The translations under genes and the position numbers were made by a program. 64,000 bases of DNA from contig OZ007571.1 of NCBI GenBank assembly GCA_963931925.1, positions 38,852,430 to 38,916,429 on the forward strand, given 5' to 3'. The stretch comes from Onchidella celtica (lineage: Eukaryota; Mollusca; Gastropoda; Systellommatophora; Onchidiidae). The notes under the pieces were generated by a model that was not told the DNA's origin, made no database searches, and saw only the letters and a list, made by a program, of their open reading frames with translations. Positions within the stretch are counted from its first letter, which is position 1, and each line of letters starts with the position of its first letter. This document shows, piece by piece, positions 26,301 to 41,300 of the stretch.

Positions 26301-29300
26301 CTTGGACTTACTTGATTTATATGTGCAATATCATAACTGTACATGGATTTATGACACTGGCAAAGTCGGAAAATTTCTTCATTTTTATTGTCTATTTGGA
26401 ATGCACTGTTACACCTTTACTTAACCACCTGATACAACCATGCTGTTTACTTTCAGGAAGATATTTTCTGAAATATACCTCAGTTTGACCTATTCTATAT
26501 TCTTTTCTATGTCTACTAAAAACTACCTTTGCCTTTAAACTGTTGTTAAACAGAGATAGCTTGGTATTGTTCATTAACCTGAAGTAACTGCGATGAACTC
26601 TTGAATTTACGGAGAAGAGATGCTGTGGAATTTTTGCATAAGTTTAGTCTCTTAAGGATAAATATAACAGGCAGTTTGTATTGCCCTCAAGAGGCTCTGC
26701 TTTCATTTATGTACTTCACCACAATCCTTCTTCATGTATACAACATGTGTGTACAAAACACATATGTTTAACATGTGTTCTGAACATGTCAAGAAGGTTG
26801 TTACTGTGAAAGATGATGTCATCAGAATGTGACTCAACATCAGACTAGGAGGAGGAGGGAGTTGGAAGGATATGACAAATACAAGGGAATAAAGATAGTA
26901 TATTGTTTCATTCTATTGTACATTAAATGTATCATAAGTTTTTCACTGGAATTTTTTTTACACATCAGTATCGAGGCTTGATGTGCAGTGAATTTTGCTG
27001 AACACTGTGTGAGTAATACACAAGTTTAAATTATTATTTTGTCGTCTTGAAGTAAAATTAATAACAAAAAAATGAAAAGATCGTCTTACCATCTTTTGCA
27101 CACTTGTATCATTCTTTTCCCACACAGTCATGAGTAAAAACAGCCAGGATATTAAAGATTATATTTTGTTTCCATAGACAGTGGTTCACACGCCCTTTAA
27201 AGAATGCATCAGTGCTTTGTCAGAGATATGATGCTATCAGTTTCTTCATGACACCTTGTAATGTGGAGATTGTCACTTGTCTTCAAGGCTGTCTCAAGCA
27301 CATCAAGTATATTCCTGTAAGTTGGCCTTATTGATGCATCTTTGTACATCAGAACCAATTGCAGCAAAACTTTATTTTGGTGAGGTGAAGGTGACATGAC
27401 AAATCCAGGCTTTCCCTATGGATAGGTTTTCATCGACCCTTCCTATTGCTCAAAGATTTCAGCCCGCTCACTGTTTTGACACTACCTTCATGTTGGGCCC
27501 CAAACATAATATCCAATCTTACTGAACTAAAATTTTCAGTTGTCCTTCCTGTCTGAGTCAGTCAGTCTCATTTATCATTTTTCTTGACCAACCCCTTTGC
27601 AATCTGTATCTCTTCTACAACCGATAGAACTATATAGGAGCAGGTATGTTTTTAAAATCATCCCTGTTTACTTGATTTTCCAATTTTTGACTTTAGAGTA
27701 CATGAAGCTGACTACATTTGCAAAAATGACAAATAAGTTTTGTTTTTGGCCTAGACAGATAATAAATCCGCTGTGTTAATACTAACAATTTTGTTATCTC
27801 AAACATAGAAGGGAGTGAGAGGATTATTTATAATGTATTTTGCAGAAAATTCTCTTGAGAATGTCAAAGGCACAAGCAACTATTGGGGATTGGCTTGCAT
27901 TGTCCAAGGTAATTCTTATTGCCGAGAAAATCTTGTCCCTTAAAAACGTACCTGATAGTGATGTACATGTTTAGGAATGTGACAGGGTTAAAGACTTCAC
28001 CCCCAGTGGGTTTACGTGAAATTTAATGGGACAGGTTATACTGATTTAATAATTGGAATTTTCTGAAAATGTTTCATATGGACCTGAAGAATGTTGACAA
28101 GTTGTTTTTTGAATTTGATGAAGCGGACAGACGCAAAGCTGGTTTTTGAATGATTTCCTAATTTCAGTGTAAAAGACAGGAACAGTGGGGGAGAGTTCAG
28201 TATAATAATTCATACACTGTCTTTGCAGCTTTTCCTGCAATTGAGGCACAATTTATGACAAATGAAACTGATGCTGTGACTGATTATGAAAACAAGGCCA
28301 TAATTTTTATTTTATCATTCTTTAATCTGTAGACTATTTACCATGCAGTTTACATTGGCGAGATCTGCAGGGCACAGAATCAGATGGTGGAAATTTTCAG
28401 AAAGGTACATATTTTGATTACCATTTGTGTTTCTAGCAGTGAAACCTCCATCAAGCAGTTATATTTGAGGAAGGTAAAACTAACAACCTAAGAGTGTGAC
28501 ACCTTGTGTCACAAAACATTATGGTACCGTCTTACTCCTTGAGATTCTGAAAATCAAGCATGTCTATATTTATGATGCTTGGTTCTATGTATGAAACAGC
28601 ATAGGATGCTTTCATTATGAGCATCTTGGGTTGGCTCATATGTAGTGATCTTGAGTTATAAAAAATGTGCCATTTTAGCCTAAAAATTGTTTACATGATT
28701 GATTTGTCTAACTTTGTTGCTGGTGTCTTGAAAAGTGGCTCTGTTTAGTAATGTGAAATGTTGTTACTGTCAAAGTAAGATGGAAAAATTTCCAAATGAG
28801 AAATTGAGATGAAAATATAATAAAATTGCTTGAGAATATTAAGCAGCATTTAAACTATATTTTGATCATCTCACAGATTGGTGCAGCTTTCACAGATGAC
28901 CTTCATAGATGTGCTAACATCATTTGCAAAACAGTAAGTAAATACAAATCCATTTTCATACATATGACTTGTATGTGTGTCTGCACACTAAACTGTTAGC
29001 CATGTTTTCATTTTCTTTTTGTCGTACATATAATCTGCATATTAATGAACTTTCTGATGGTAGAAATGAATTTCTGGTGTATAAAATTCATCGAAGTGAG
29101 TACATTTGTATTTTTTTCGCAGTAGCTTATTGTGGTTGAAAAAAGGTTGTCTGCATTGACTCCCAGCTGTTGGACAAAAATTTCCTATGCTGTTTAGTGT
29201 TTAACTGATTTCTCTTGATGATATTTCTGCACAGTAGATCTTACATCAAATATGGAAAAATGAATCTGATCAACATTTATTTCAGATAGACTTTGAAGCT

Positions 29301-32300
29301 TCAAAACAGAACAAAAGATTTGTGGTCAAGGCTAATGTGGATGATGAATTGGATGCAAGTAAGAATAATGAGCAAATGATTTCGTCTCAGCAAAGTCTTC
29401 ATTGTAGCCTGACAACTTCCCCCTTTTTACAAAGTTCATACACTACTTCATGCAGGTGTCAAATATGCTGTTTCCTTTTAAAGATTTCATTTATGTGGAT
29501 CAGGTGATTGAGAGTAAACGCTAATTGACGGTGCCTTAATCTTTTGCCTGTGTCTGTCAGTACCTCATGTTGTGGTAAGGAATAACATTCTTTGTGGTGC
29601 CTTCTTAATCTGCCTAAACAGATGAAATAGGTCATGTGGTGTTGGAAAATATTTTGGAGTGAAGAGAAGGCAGGATTCATTTTATTTGTGACAGGGCCGT
29701 GTTTGTTATTCTTGCAGAGAAACGCACTTTTAACGGTTTGCCTGATCTGATGAGTCAAGTTGCAAGAGAAGAGTTGGAAGGCTTAAGTGATGACATTCCT
29801 GGTTGTGTGGTTAGCTACCTACCACAGGTGAGAATGCCAGTGTTTGAAGTAATTCAATCTACAGCCTGTCAAAATGCATACATTATAAGTGTGTGTGTTA
29901 TGTAAAAATGGTAATTGACAGAAATTACTTCATTTCTTTGAAAATTATTTTGTTTCAGTCAGTGATTCACTTCATCGATTTTTATGCAGATTGTGTAGAA
30001 ATCTGAGTGATGAGTTTGAAATGAGTACCTGGCTCAGTTTTATCTCAAGAAAAGAAATTAATTACTGAAAATCTTGTGGATGTTGAGTTATGGTATATTG
30101 TATTAAATGCCTGAGCGGAAATACTTTGCTCCAGTTTACATCAGTAATTTATCACGTGATTTTTGTAGGTTTGATCAGATAAGCACTCCCATTTAGGGAA
30201 CAGAGTACATGGAATATAATTTTGAAATTATTTCCTATAGGTTGGCTACCTGCTTGTAATTGACATGCCTGAAGGTAAAACAGAATCAGATGACCACACC
30301 ATTGAAGGATTGCAATATAAAGTAAAACATCTATATTCTATTTTGTATACACTCTTTTAGCCACAATAAGAGCCTTTCTGTTGCTTTGCTTTCCAAAGGC
30401 CATTAGTGAATCATGGCTTTTCAGTTGATATGTTGCAAACTGGAGGGTTGTCATTCAGCCCTGCTAAGATGAGGTCACCTAACACTGTACATTTTCTGCC
30501 GGCTTCTTTATTATTTAAATTGCAACAAGTTTGTTTACATTAGTCAAGTGATATATAATCTCATGCATCATAAAATTAATGAAAAAAGAAAAGTGCTTTC
30601 TCATTTCATTGTCTGTGATCCACTGTATTGTCTTTTGGGCCTCACTAGCAGCAATTAAATTAGTCTGTCTGCATACATAGTTTAAATAGCAATTTGCTGT
30701 TCATGACCAATTTCTACAGGTTTGAGCCTTTTCCATAATTTTTATATCTTTCAAGTTGTTCTTTAGAGGCTTTGTTTCACTAGGCAAAAGAAATTAGTCT
30801 TTTGACTGTCTATCTCTTGTCTGATCATCTATTAATAAAAATTATACTTCATTCTCTTGAATAGTGTCAGTCCAAAAATGTGTTCAGTCGCGGAAATTAT
30901 TGTGAAAAAATGCATAACAATGGACCCAGAATTAAGTCTTACAATTAGTGTCAAAAAAACAACCAGTAGCATTTTAAGTTATACAACTTACAGATTGTTT
31001 CTTCTTTAATATTTTTTTGTTTTTTGAGGTATGATTAAAACTGTAGATAGTCCTTAACTTGCTGTGATAATTTCGCTTTCTGTGTGGATGGTAAATGAAA
31101 GAGTTTTTTGAAATTAATTTTTTTGCATTTATTTACCAAATTTTCGCAAACATTTTTTTTTTGTGCACATATTTTGAGGGATATGAGAGAGGGAAAATTG
31201 GACATTTTTCCTCTTTCATGGACTGTATCTTAATATTATGCCTGAACCCATTTTCCACACTTTTGAAACAAATATCTTGTGGTGGGAACGACAGTTGATT
31301 TAATTATTTTCCAGTTTGCATCCAATAATCAGCTTTTTTACAAGTCTCCAAAAACTTTGGGTAACCAGTAATCTTTGTGTTTTGCTTCTGTAAATTTTTC
31401 ATATTCAACTTGTTGCACTTGGCTGTTCATAGAGTTTGTTATAAAATTAAGTTGAGTTTGCATGAAGTTATTGATTCTTATAGAAGTACTTTCTAGATTC
31501 TTTGACTTGCTTGTTTTTGCTTTCATTATGGTAAGAAATCACCCCTACATTATGGAATGTTTTGGCCATGTTTCTCTATACACAATTACATGTAAATACA
31601 CAAAATGTTGCTTGTTTTCTTGTGAGAAAGCTAAACAGCCCAGATGAAGAATCTGAACTTATTTTAAGAGGATAACATGTTATGTGTTAAATAAATTTAA
31701 CTTATATCTGTTGCATCCAATCACTTTGGTGGCACAGCTGAAATTCTGTAATTAATCTCTAAATTATTTTTTACCTGTTTTCAGAACTTGACAGGATATT
31801 AGGGGACACACAGTTGGATATAATAGGTAAGCACTGTCTAGCAGTATGAAAAATCTTGTATGTTGCAGGCATGATTGAGAAGCTGACTGAATGTTTTGTA
31901 AAGGTCAACATAATCCATAATCCCTTTATCGAACAGCTTTGAAATGAAGCTTGTGAACTGTGGACAAACATTGGAGTTCAAAAGTAATATGACTTTTAAT
32001 CAAAACTGTGTAGGATTGAGTATAGAAATCAAGTAGTGAATTGTACATTTGACTTAGTTTTTGAGGAAATACATGTAAATTAAGCATCTGTGAGAAAGAA
32101 GGCAGAGACTTTCCTTTTTTTCATTTATACATTTTAACCTGCTTAAGCCAAAATTCAGGGGACCAACAACTGTATTTTATATTAACATATTTTTTATTAA
32201 AGAATTTTGATTTCAAATCACAATATTCAGGTTCTTAAGGAGAGTAAGGAAGCAATACAAGACACCTTAGTAATTTTTTGATTGTTTGCTTTATTGTCTC

Positions 32301-35300
32301 TCTTGATATATTGTATTGGAAATCTGAACTCCATTTTGTGTATGAGTACATCTAGGTACAGTAGCCTAAAAGAACCACTATAACAGTGGGTGGTGATTGA
32401 CCAGTTGTATCAAATATACTGTATTCTAACTGCCCAACTGGTACTGTCAGGGAATGTATTGTGGTTGATTGACATGCATGACACATTCATAACTGTCCAC
32501 AGAAAGGTGTGAAAATGAGAGAGTGACAGGGATAAAAAAAAAATGGTTTGTATCTCACCACTACAGTGGCTTTTTGTGTTTGGTGTTTGTGAGCCAGTTA
32601 AATGGCATTATTTCATTTCCCCATCTCCCTCCATCCCCATTAAGTAGGCCTGCATAGTCCAGCATGAAATATAGAGTCGAAATTTTTTTCTTTCACAACA
32701 AAGGCATTTGCAATTTCGAGGCAACATCCTCTCTCAACTGAGTAAATGAAAAACAATCTTTCACGCCAGAGAGATTTATATGATTTTCTTTACGCATAAG
32801 ACCAGATATAAACTTACAGGAAATATAGAAGGATTACAGCCATGCCATGGAAATCTTTTGGATAAAGGGGACTTTGTATATAGGAGGTTCCATTGTATAA
32901 GTTGAAATCAATTCTTCCAAATGTTTTCACATTGTCATGTACTGGAATTAAATTGTCATTTTTATGCAAATAACATGAGTAATAGAAGCAAGTCTTTGCC
33001 AGTAGTCATGGTCTTGTAGCCCATCAGAATACTTATTGCATAAAATCTACACATCAGTACATAACAGTGGCGGATCTTCCTGCTGTTGTAAACGCATTAT
33101 CATTTTTTTGTCCTGTGACCCCCAATCTTCCTAGATGGGTAACATCCAAAATACCCCCGTCTCCAAAGGATTAATATTATGCTTTTTACAAATGTGTGAA
33201 AATTTAATGATTGATCCAAAGGATCTGGCTGAATTGAGGTAATAGGGAAGGTTCTTCAGCTCTGAAATATTGGAGCTGTGAGGCAATACAATTTGTGTTA
33301 TGAAAATATCAATGTGATCTTTAACGCTAAAATAAATTTTTCATGTAATGGATATGTTTTTATTCTGCTACGAAAATCTTTCTTCCCTGCTTTTTTTTTT
33401 TAGTTGTTGAAAATGGTATACATAATAACCAGAAACTTGCAGCCATGACTGAAAAAAGAGACATGATCATATAGTTTTACATGATTTCAGACATGGAAGT
33501 GAATATCATGCATCGGTTACAAAGCGCCATATTGGAAAACACACAGGTGTTGTTGGATGTCATGGAACTGGCTGCTGAGTTAGACTGGTAGGTAAATTGT
33601 TGTACACATTGAGAGAGAGAGATATAACGACAGTGACTTACTAGTAATTAATGATATCATAATATGAAACAATTAATTCATAAGATTTCAGAAACATTTG
33701 TGAAATCAGTTGAACACTTAACAGTGATAACCTTTTGTGAATCTACTTACTACTACCAATTGAAAAAAGTGAACTTTGGGTCTTTAACTCTAAAACCATT
33801 GGACTTTTTCTGTCTTTGGCATGTAGGTAGTTTGAAGGTATGAAACTTTGATAATCTGGGAATTTTGTGCCCGAGACTATCGATGCTATAGATCTGAATC
33901 AGTTTGTACAGCATCGATGTATATGATGTATATAGGTTTTTTTTATCCATTTGTTTTCTATCTCACTAATATAATTATTTTGAATGATTTCATAGCAAGA
34001 TGATATTTGCTAGAAATACTGAAAATGAAATGAGTGTTTTTTATACTGGTTTATTTTTTATATAGTTTAATGGCTTTGGCAACTTGTGCTAGTGAGTTTG
34101 GCTACACTCGCCCTCACCTTGTGGAAGAAGATGTCCTTTCTATTAAGGCTGGAAGGTGAATATAATGAATTACAGTCGAATCCTTTATCTGGACATTGCT
34201 TTCATTGACATTCTGCATAATTCCAACAATTTTTGGGTGTTAACTTGTTCCTTCTTTAATGCTACTGAGTACTTCCCAGTAATTCAGAGTGTTATTCCAT
34301 TCCTTCCTCTTATATCAACATATTCCCTGATCAGAGCACAATGAGTGCACTAGACTGACTGTATTGCCATGAAAACGCACACGCCACTCCCACACATCAG
34401 ACTTCCTTATTTCTTTTGAAGTGCTAATGAGGAGGGGTGGATGGACAAAGAACATGGTTTGTGGCTTAGATAATGTGAATGTGGAGTGCGATGCATAAGT
34501 ACTCAGTGGTAGAACTACAGACGTGTGTGTAGTTTCTTTTTCACAAAGCACTCGTGCACTGTTGGTACTAGGCCATCTTGACCTACAGCTCTTGGTTACT
34601 TGCCATGCATTTTTCTGAAGAAACAGCCATATGGTGGTTAAAAAGAAAAACTAAAACACCGAGCATTTGATGTACAGCTACAACATGTTGCTGATGTCTG
34701 TAAACAGTTTACCATGCCCCTGCAACTGCTTCACACAGTAATGAAATTGGAGGTATTTGTGATGCCATGATGCCCATTAGAAGAAACAAGGGTCACAACT
34801 GCATTATTTATCGGACACCGTTCCCACAATGGTTATCTCTGAACTTCACTGCTCATTTTCTCTCTTTCCTCACTAATCTGTTATTTCAACTTTCTGCTTA
34901 CTTGACGCAATTCTGATGGTCCTACTGATGTCGAGATATTGGGATTAAACTATAATTATTCTGCTGATTATGCTGGGCCATATTCATGAACATTAATTTA
35001 TGGGAAAACTGCAGTTGATTCTAAATACTTTTAAGGATATGGCAAAGCAAACTTCAGCCTGTCCAATGCATAGATGTATAGCTGAGTAGCTGTGACCAAG
35101 GTTAGTGATAACACTGCTGATGTGTACAAAGAGGCAGTACAAAAGTAGATCAAATGTACATGACAATTCATTACATTACTTCCTTTTCCATGGCACTGGT
35201 CTTGAGTTTCCATTTTGAAACGTACAGCATTTATGCTTTGTAATGTGTCTTCACAGATATAATAATTATTCGACTTATGTTTTGGCATATTTTCCGTTAA

Positions 35301-38300
35301 AATTTGTTGCTTACTATTTTATTTTGTGCCAATACTTATGTCATAAGGAAGGTCCAGCCAGATTCCTGATTGTATTCAGTATTAACAGTGAATTTTCCTT
35401 TCATAGTAAGTGGTATAGTGAGAGACCCTATCACCTATCCTACTCCACGCCCTAAATTGATACAGAAATGTTAAAAAGAAGTTCTCTTTCTCATACATAT
35501 TTATTAAATATATTTTGGTTTTTTCCTGTGCTTACATAATCTTTGTTTTACATTAGTCCTTGAATTACGAAACCATTTTACAGCTAAAATATGAATGAAA
35601 CAGTGACTTCTGAAAAGTCTCACCAATACAGGAGTGGTGGAAATGGGATAGGGAAACAGAAACTTTACAAATATTTCATGCTGCAGCATTGACAAAAAGA
35701 AAGCTATCATACCACTTTTGACAAAGAAAGAAAATGTGAAATATATTGGAAAGATGAGCAGGCATTTGATGATTGGAATATTTTGTCCCTAGACTGTCCA
35801 CAGCTTATGTACTCAGTTCACAGTCTCGGTGAGGAATGTTTACGGGAAAAAAAAACATCATTTATGAGTAGGTCAGCTGAAAACTTGAAGTTGCACAGGG
35901 TTCCATGGTTAAAATCTATATACCAGCAGTCACTAATGTTGAATATTTTCAAAGTAGAGGTGTCAGCACACCAGGACAGTATTACAGGACCTAAGATCAA
36001 GTCAGTTGAAATCCCATTGAAATTTTTTTATGATAAAAAAGAACATTCATTTGACTCTAGAGATTGCTTGAAATTAATCTAGCAGAGTCTCTCCTAATTT
36101 GAGTTGACTATACCTTGTAACTTTGGATTGATGTACATGTCCATATATTGTACATCCCACAGTGATCAATTCTTTGCTGTTTCTCTCGAGGAGAATTAGG
36201 ATCTCTTTGGAATATAATCTGTTTTTCTTTTGCATACCATAGACATCCACTGCAAGAATTATGTTGTAGCCCATTTGTGCCAAATAACTCAGCAATGGGA
36301 GGCAGGTACAGCAAAATTGTATTGTTAACAGGGCCTAATGCATGTGGCAAGAGTGTGTATTTAAAGCAGGTATGTTTATTAGTAGAACATCTTCTGGTGT
36401 GTTCATAATGTTTGTTTTAAATTTTGTATTCCTTTTGTTTGAGGTGGAATTAACAACGATTGTTTGTATCTGATGAGGTTCACAGCTGAAATAAAGTACA
36501 TTTAAAATAAAAGATGCAACCTTTCTAACCAATAATTTGATATGGTACTATATTTATTGTGAAAAATTTCTTCCTAAGACCTTTGACAGCCTGAAGACAA
36601 AACATTATAAAAACCACAGAAAGACTGTGGGGTTGCAGCAAGGCTTAAAGTAGAATCAAAAATTGGCAAAAGAAAAAGTTGTATGTAGCAAAGCCTCGTG
36701 TAAGAAATAATACCCAAACGATAGTGAAACGCAAACTAAAATTGTTTTATCAATTGTTTTATCTGTTCAATTTTCCTATTTTTTTCTCTTGTTGTTTTTT
36801 TCTTTTATTTCCTTGATGAAGGCTGTTGTCGAAATATGTCTTTTTCTGTCTTCCCTTTTAATTTGCATTTTATTGTATCATTTGGGTATTATTTCTTATG
36901 TGAGGCTTTGCTACATACAACTTTTTCTTTTGCCAATTTTTTATTTTGAAGACAAAACAGCATTTATATCTTGGACTCTGCAGAGTTAGATTGGTGAACG
37001 AAAGAAGAAGAAAATATTTTGGATGATGGTGCCCATTACTTTTTAGCCCACAACAATTATTAATTATAAAATCAGTTCTTAATTCTGTTTGAAGTATTTG
37101 GAGTGGATGTTTCATTCAACCTTAAAATTTTGTTAAGAAAGGGACAGGAATTTGATATGATAAAAATATAAGAATTTCAAGAGAACTAAACTAGTTGAAA
37201 AACAGTAGCATTAATGTCATGTATTTATCCTTTTTTAGGTGGCTTTGATAGTATTTATGGCACACATTGGAAGTTTTGTGCCAGCAGAGGAAGCCAGAAT
37301 TGGGGCAGTAGACCAGATTTTCTCCCGTATCAAATCCCTGGAGAGTGTATCTGGTGGGCTGTCAACATTTATGCAGGATAGCATTCAAATCTCCACTGCT
37401 TTGCGATTGGCAACATCCCACTCATTGGTTGTTGTGGATGAATTTGGAAAAGGAACAGAGACAGTAAGATCTAAATGAAATAATGTAATGTTGATAATGG
37501 TCTGAAATACTTTGTTACAGTAATCTGTTGTCACTGTTTCTCAAAAGCTATTAGCATTAAATATTGATTGTGTTCTAAGTTGGGTTTTTTTTTTGAGATT
37601 TCCCCCTTTTTCCTATGCTTGTATTGTAATTTTCTAATGCTGCTACTGATCTTATTCCCTTGAAGTAGATGGGTTGTATCGCTGATCCATTTTTTGAGGC
37701 ATAGTGTTATGGCAATGCCTCATTAATAAACAGCAGTGAGTAGAGCCAGGCTGTTGTTTTCTTACATCTTCCTCAATACTTTGTTACTGTTTTTCGTAGG
37801 CTAATGCAATGTTAGTCAAAGATTTTCTTGTGTAAAAATGAGGTAAACTTAAATCCAGAATTCCTTGTTGTGTGGGAAACAGTTGCATATTGAGGAAAGA
37901 AGAGTTGAGGACAAATTGTATTAAAAATATCACTTTTGTTGTAAATGTTTCATCTTAATCATTTAATTTTATATTCAGACTGATGGTTTGGCACTTCTGA
38001 CAGCAGCTCTCAAATTCTGGATGGCAAGAGGCTCAGCATGTCCTTTGGTGCTGGTGTCCACCCACTTCCATAGTATAATACAGCAGAAATTGCTGCCACA
38101 ATCAATGCAATTACAGTTTCTGGTATGCATTTCAGTGTGCTTGAGATCTATGGTGTGGAGAGTTAACAGTTCGATAAATTACTCTGATGAGGATCTTTAT
38201 GAAAACTATCATGAAAATCAGCTGACTTTTTAAAATCGATACCAGATTCCTTAAAAACATTGATGATGGGCATCCTTTGCTTCTGTTTCATAACGAATAG

Positions 38301-41300
38301 TTTCAGCTGTAAAGATTCACAATCTCTTATATGATTTCAGTGTCAGAATTTGAATTTCTTTTGTTTTGGAGAAGTACAACTGTATGCACTTAGTTATATG
38401 CAAATGCTCTTGTGGGATCTACTGTGAAAACTTTGGAAATATTGAGACAGTGTGATATTTATATGTACAGTTACAAGTTATAAAACTGACAGTTCCCACA
38501 CTGTACGTAATTTTCTTAAACTTTTATTTTGAGAAAAGGGATCAAATGGAGGGCACAGCAGTTTTATTGGCTGGAGGTATTTGCTTTCAAAATGTAAGGT
38601 TTTCACCTGTAATAATTCATCAGTATTCTGTTATAAGATAACAAACATCAAGTATTTTCATGTATAAAAATGCATAGAATGCATTGACAGATGTTGATCA
38701 TATGACCTTACTTCCAATTTTGCATAAGCTTGTCAAACTTTGTGATCTATGCTTATCATTATGATTGACTGACCTTATCTTGAGTGAAAGGAGCCATGAG
38801 ATGTGTTAATGTTATTTTCTCGAAATGCTAACATGTTGTAAATGAAGCATAAATGAAAACAGTGGAATTTGGTTATAACGAGAGGTCATGTTCCACCAAA
38901 AATATGTCGTTATACCCGAAGTCTCGCTATTCCCGGAAAGAGTACAAAAGGCAGGGCAAGGGATTAAAATACTCCACTATGTGCAGGGCATGTCAATAAG
39001 GGAGGCAACCATGGAAAAATAGTGGAGTGTTTTAATGGTTACCTCCCTTGTTTGCATGTCAAACTGACGGCAGATCTCGGCCTTGATATTGATACTGCTT
39101 TTATTTTTATTGTTATATTTTTTTTGTGGTCTTTTTGTGCTGACGGTAGACATGTTTTGGTCAATTAGGAGAGAGTCAGATGCAAAAGTTAAAGGCAGAC
39201 GAGTCAGTTTGTTTCCTGTGGTTTCCCGTGCTGTATCATTCAAAGTATGGGAACAGACTGCCCACGTGTTTGTGATACAGGGAGTGTAGGCCTGTGGTCA
39301 TGAAGCCCGGTGTCGACAAAGAGTCGCGTGGCGATCAATTACGATCAAAGACCGTGGTGCATGTAATAATTATCACACATCACAGGTAGTGACCAGAGAG
39401 TGCACATGTCTGACGAAGCTACATGGTTGTAGCCTTCATGGCCTGTCCCACAGTGTGCGTCAGTGAGTGATGAGTCATCACCTTGAGCTGGCTGAGTGTA
39501 GTGTGCTGTCTCAGCACGTGGTCAGACGGGAGTGAAAGCTTTACTAGGCCTAAGTGAGAGATGGCCAGGTCGGGCCACAACTCGCAAGGCGAGCGTGTAG
39601 TAACAAACAAAGAACGATGCATGTTGTCATTGTCTGACTAGACTGACTCTCAAGATGTTGTTCTGTGGCCTCCCCCACCATTTGCCGTACGCACTCAAAA
39701 TTAATTCTTTCGCTATAGCAAGTGCTTTGATTATCGATTGCTGTTATACGAGTATTTTATTATATAGCTCATATAGCAGATAAAAACGGAGATTTGAAAT
39801 GTTTTCGCTGTTGGCAAAGGTCTCGTTATTAGCAGTGTCGTTAAACATGATGGTCCACTGTAGTATTTTGTATACTTCTTTAATCCCATTTGGGAAATTT
39901 GCCTTAGTGTTATTGCAGCCCAGTTACAACTGGAGCGACACATCGTCGTCACAGTGCAGCTTTTTAAAAAAAATATTTATGAACTTGTGTATATACATTT
40001 TTTTTCTTTCCACTTGACAGACCCTGGATACTGTCATGAATGGAGAAGAACTGGTCTTCCTCTACCAGATCAGAGAAGGCCACACAAGTTCCAGCTATGC
40101 GGGTAATATTGCAGTTCAAGTTGGCATGTCTTCAGCCATCATTAAGAGAAGCAGTGAGGTTTGTTTATGGCATTTATTCAAAATCGGTAACTTATTCATA
40201 ATACTTGAATAAAAATGACACAGAATTCTGTGAAATTGTCAACTTGTCATGTTGAGTTTCTGGAGATGACCAAAGTTTGTCTTCATATGTATGTAGGACG
40301 ATTGGGAGTATATTTTATTATTATTATGAATAGAAGTGCAATTTGCATTCATGTATGAGTGTTTGAGAGAACTTAATTAGTCTTAGAAGAGGTACTGGTG
40401 TAGTGAAACTTTAATTACATGCTTTATTTATGATTAGGACCTTCTTTCATTTAAACTTTTCAAACTGCATCCCTCTAGTACTCCATCTTTGTTGAAAGTA
40501 ATATGTAAGCCCTAGTCTACACGAAAAAAAAAAATGATAGAGTTTTCATCCACAAACAAATAACAGTAGCACATGTTTTATTGTCTCGAATAGAGACTTT
40601 TACAGTGGTTCCCATTCACTCTGACAGAAGTCTAACCCTTTGAGCCCTGATTTCCTGACCAATAAATTCAATCAAAACTCACGGAAAACACTTGCCAGTT
40701 GGGCGCAGACAAAATGCATCTCCACACCGTTATATCAGTGGTATAGCATATAGCTGCCTGAGGTTCCCACTGGTATACCGGTGCTACGGTCTCAAAGGAT
40801 CAATGATGCATGCCTTATATTTACTTTCCAGGTGTCGGATCTGCTTCGTCAGAATAAATCAGTTCCCCATTTGAAAGATACAAACACAAAGCAGCAGAAT
40901 GAAAGGTGAGGATGAAAAACAAGAAACACTGTTGTTTGAATAAGAAAGCAAAATTTCAGAAAACATGATTTCACCAGGTTGTTATAAAAAATCTTTGTGA
41001 CTTTACATATCTTTAAATTTGAATTAAAATACTTTTATACAATGAAAACAAAAGAACACAAATGGTGCATTTTTATCAATCAAGTTGCGCAGAAGTTGTT
41101 TCAGTGAAGGAAAATTCACATTTTGTATAAACTTACTAATTAAATTATAGATTTACAGGGGGACAGTTGCAGACATTAGCAAAGACATTGACATTACTGC
41201 TGAAATATTATGGTAAGAAAACCTCTGCAAGCATGTAGTCTGCTCTTCCATGAATAAGGAAACTGAAATAGAAGCAGATACTAATAACTACACTGCTTTG

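Noticed and set aside
25964-26650. Minus-strand ORFs in MSH5 intron 8 with protein-like sequence across a frame change
   Set aside because: The longest is about 150 codons, near chance expectation for this A+T content, and needs a frameshift to join. No homology recognised.
28046-29758. Minus-strand ORFs across MSH5 introns 10 and 13, possibly an interleaved antisense gene
   Set aside because: 67-99 codons each, with no shared domain or consistent splice phases.
35693-36082. 130-codon plus-strand open stretch in MSH5 intron 19
   Set aside because: About one ORF of this length is expected by chance in the window, and it is out of place relative to the MSH5 homology, which runs directly from exon 19 to exon 20.
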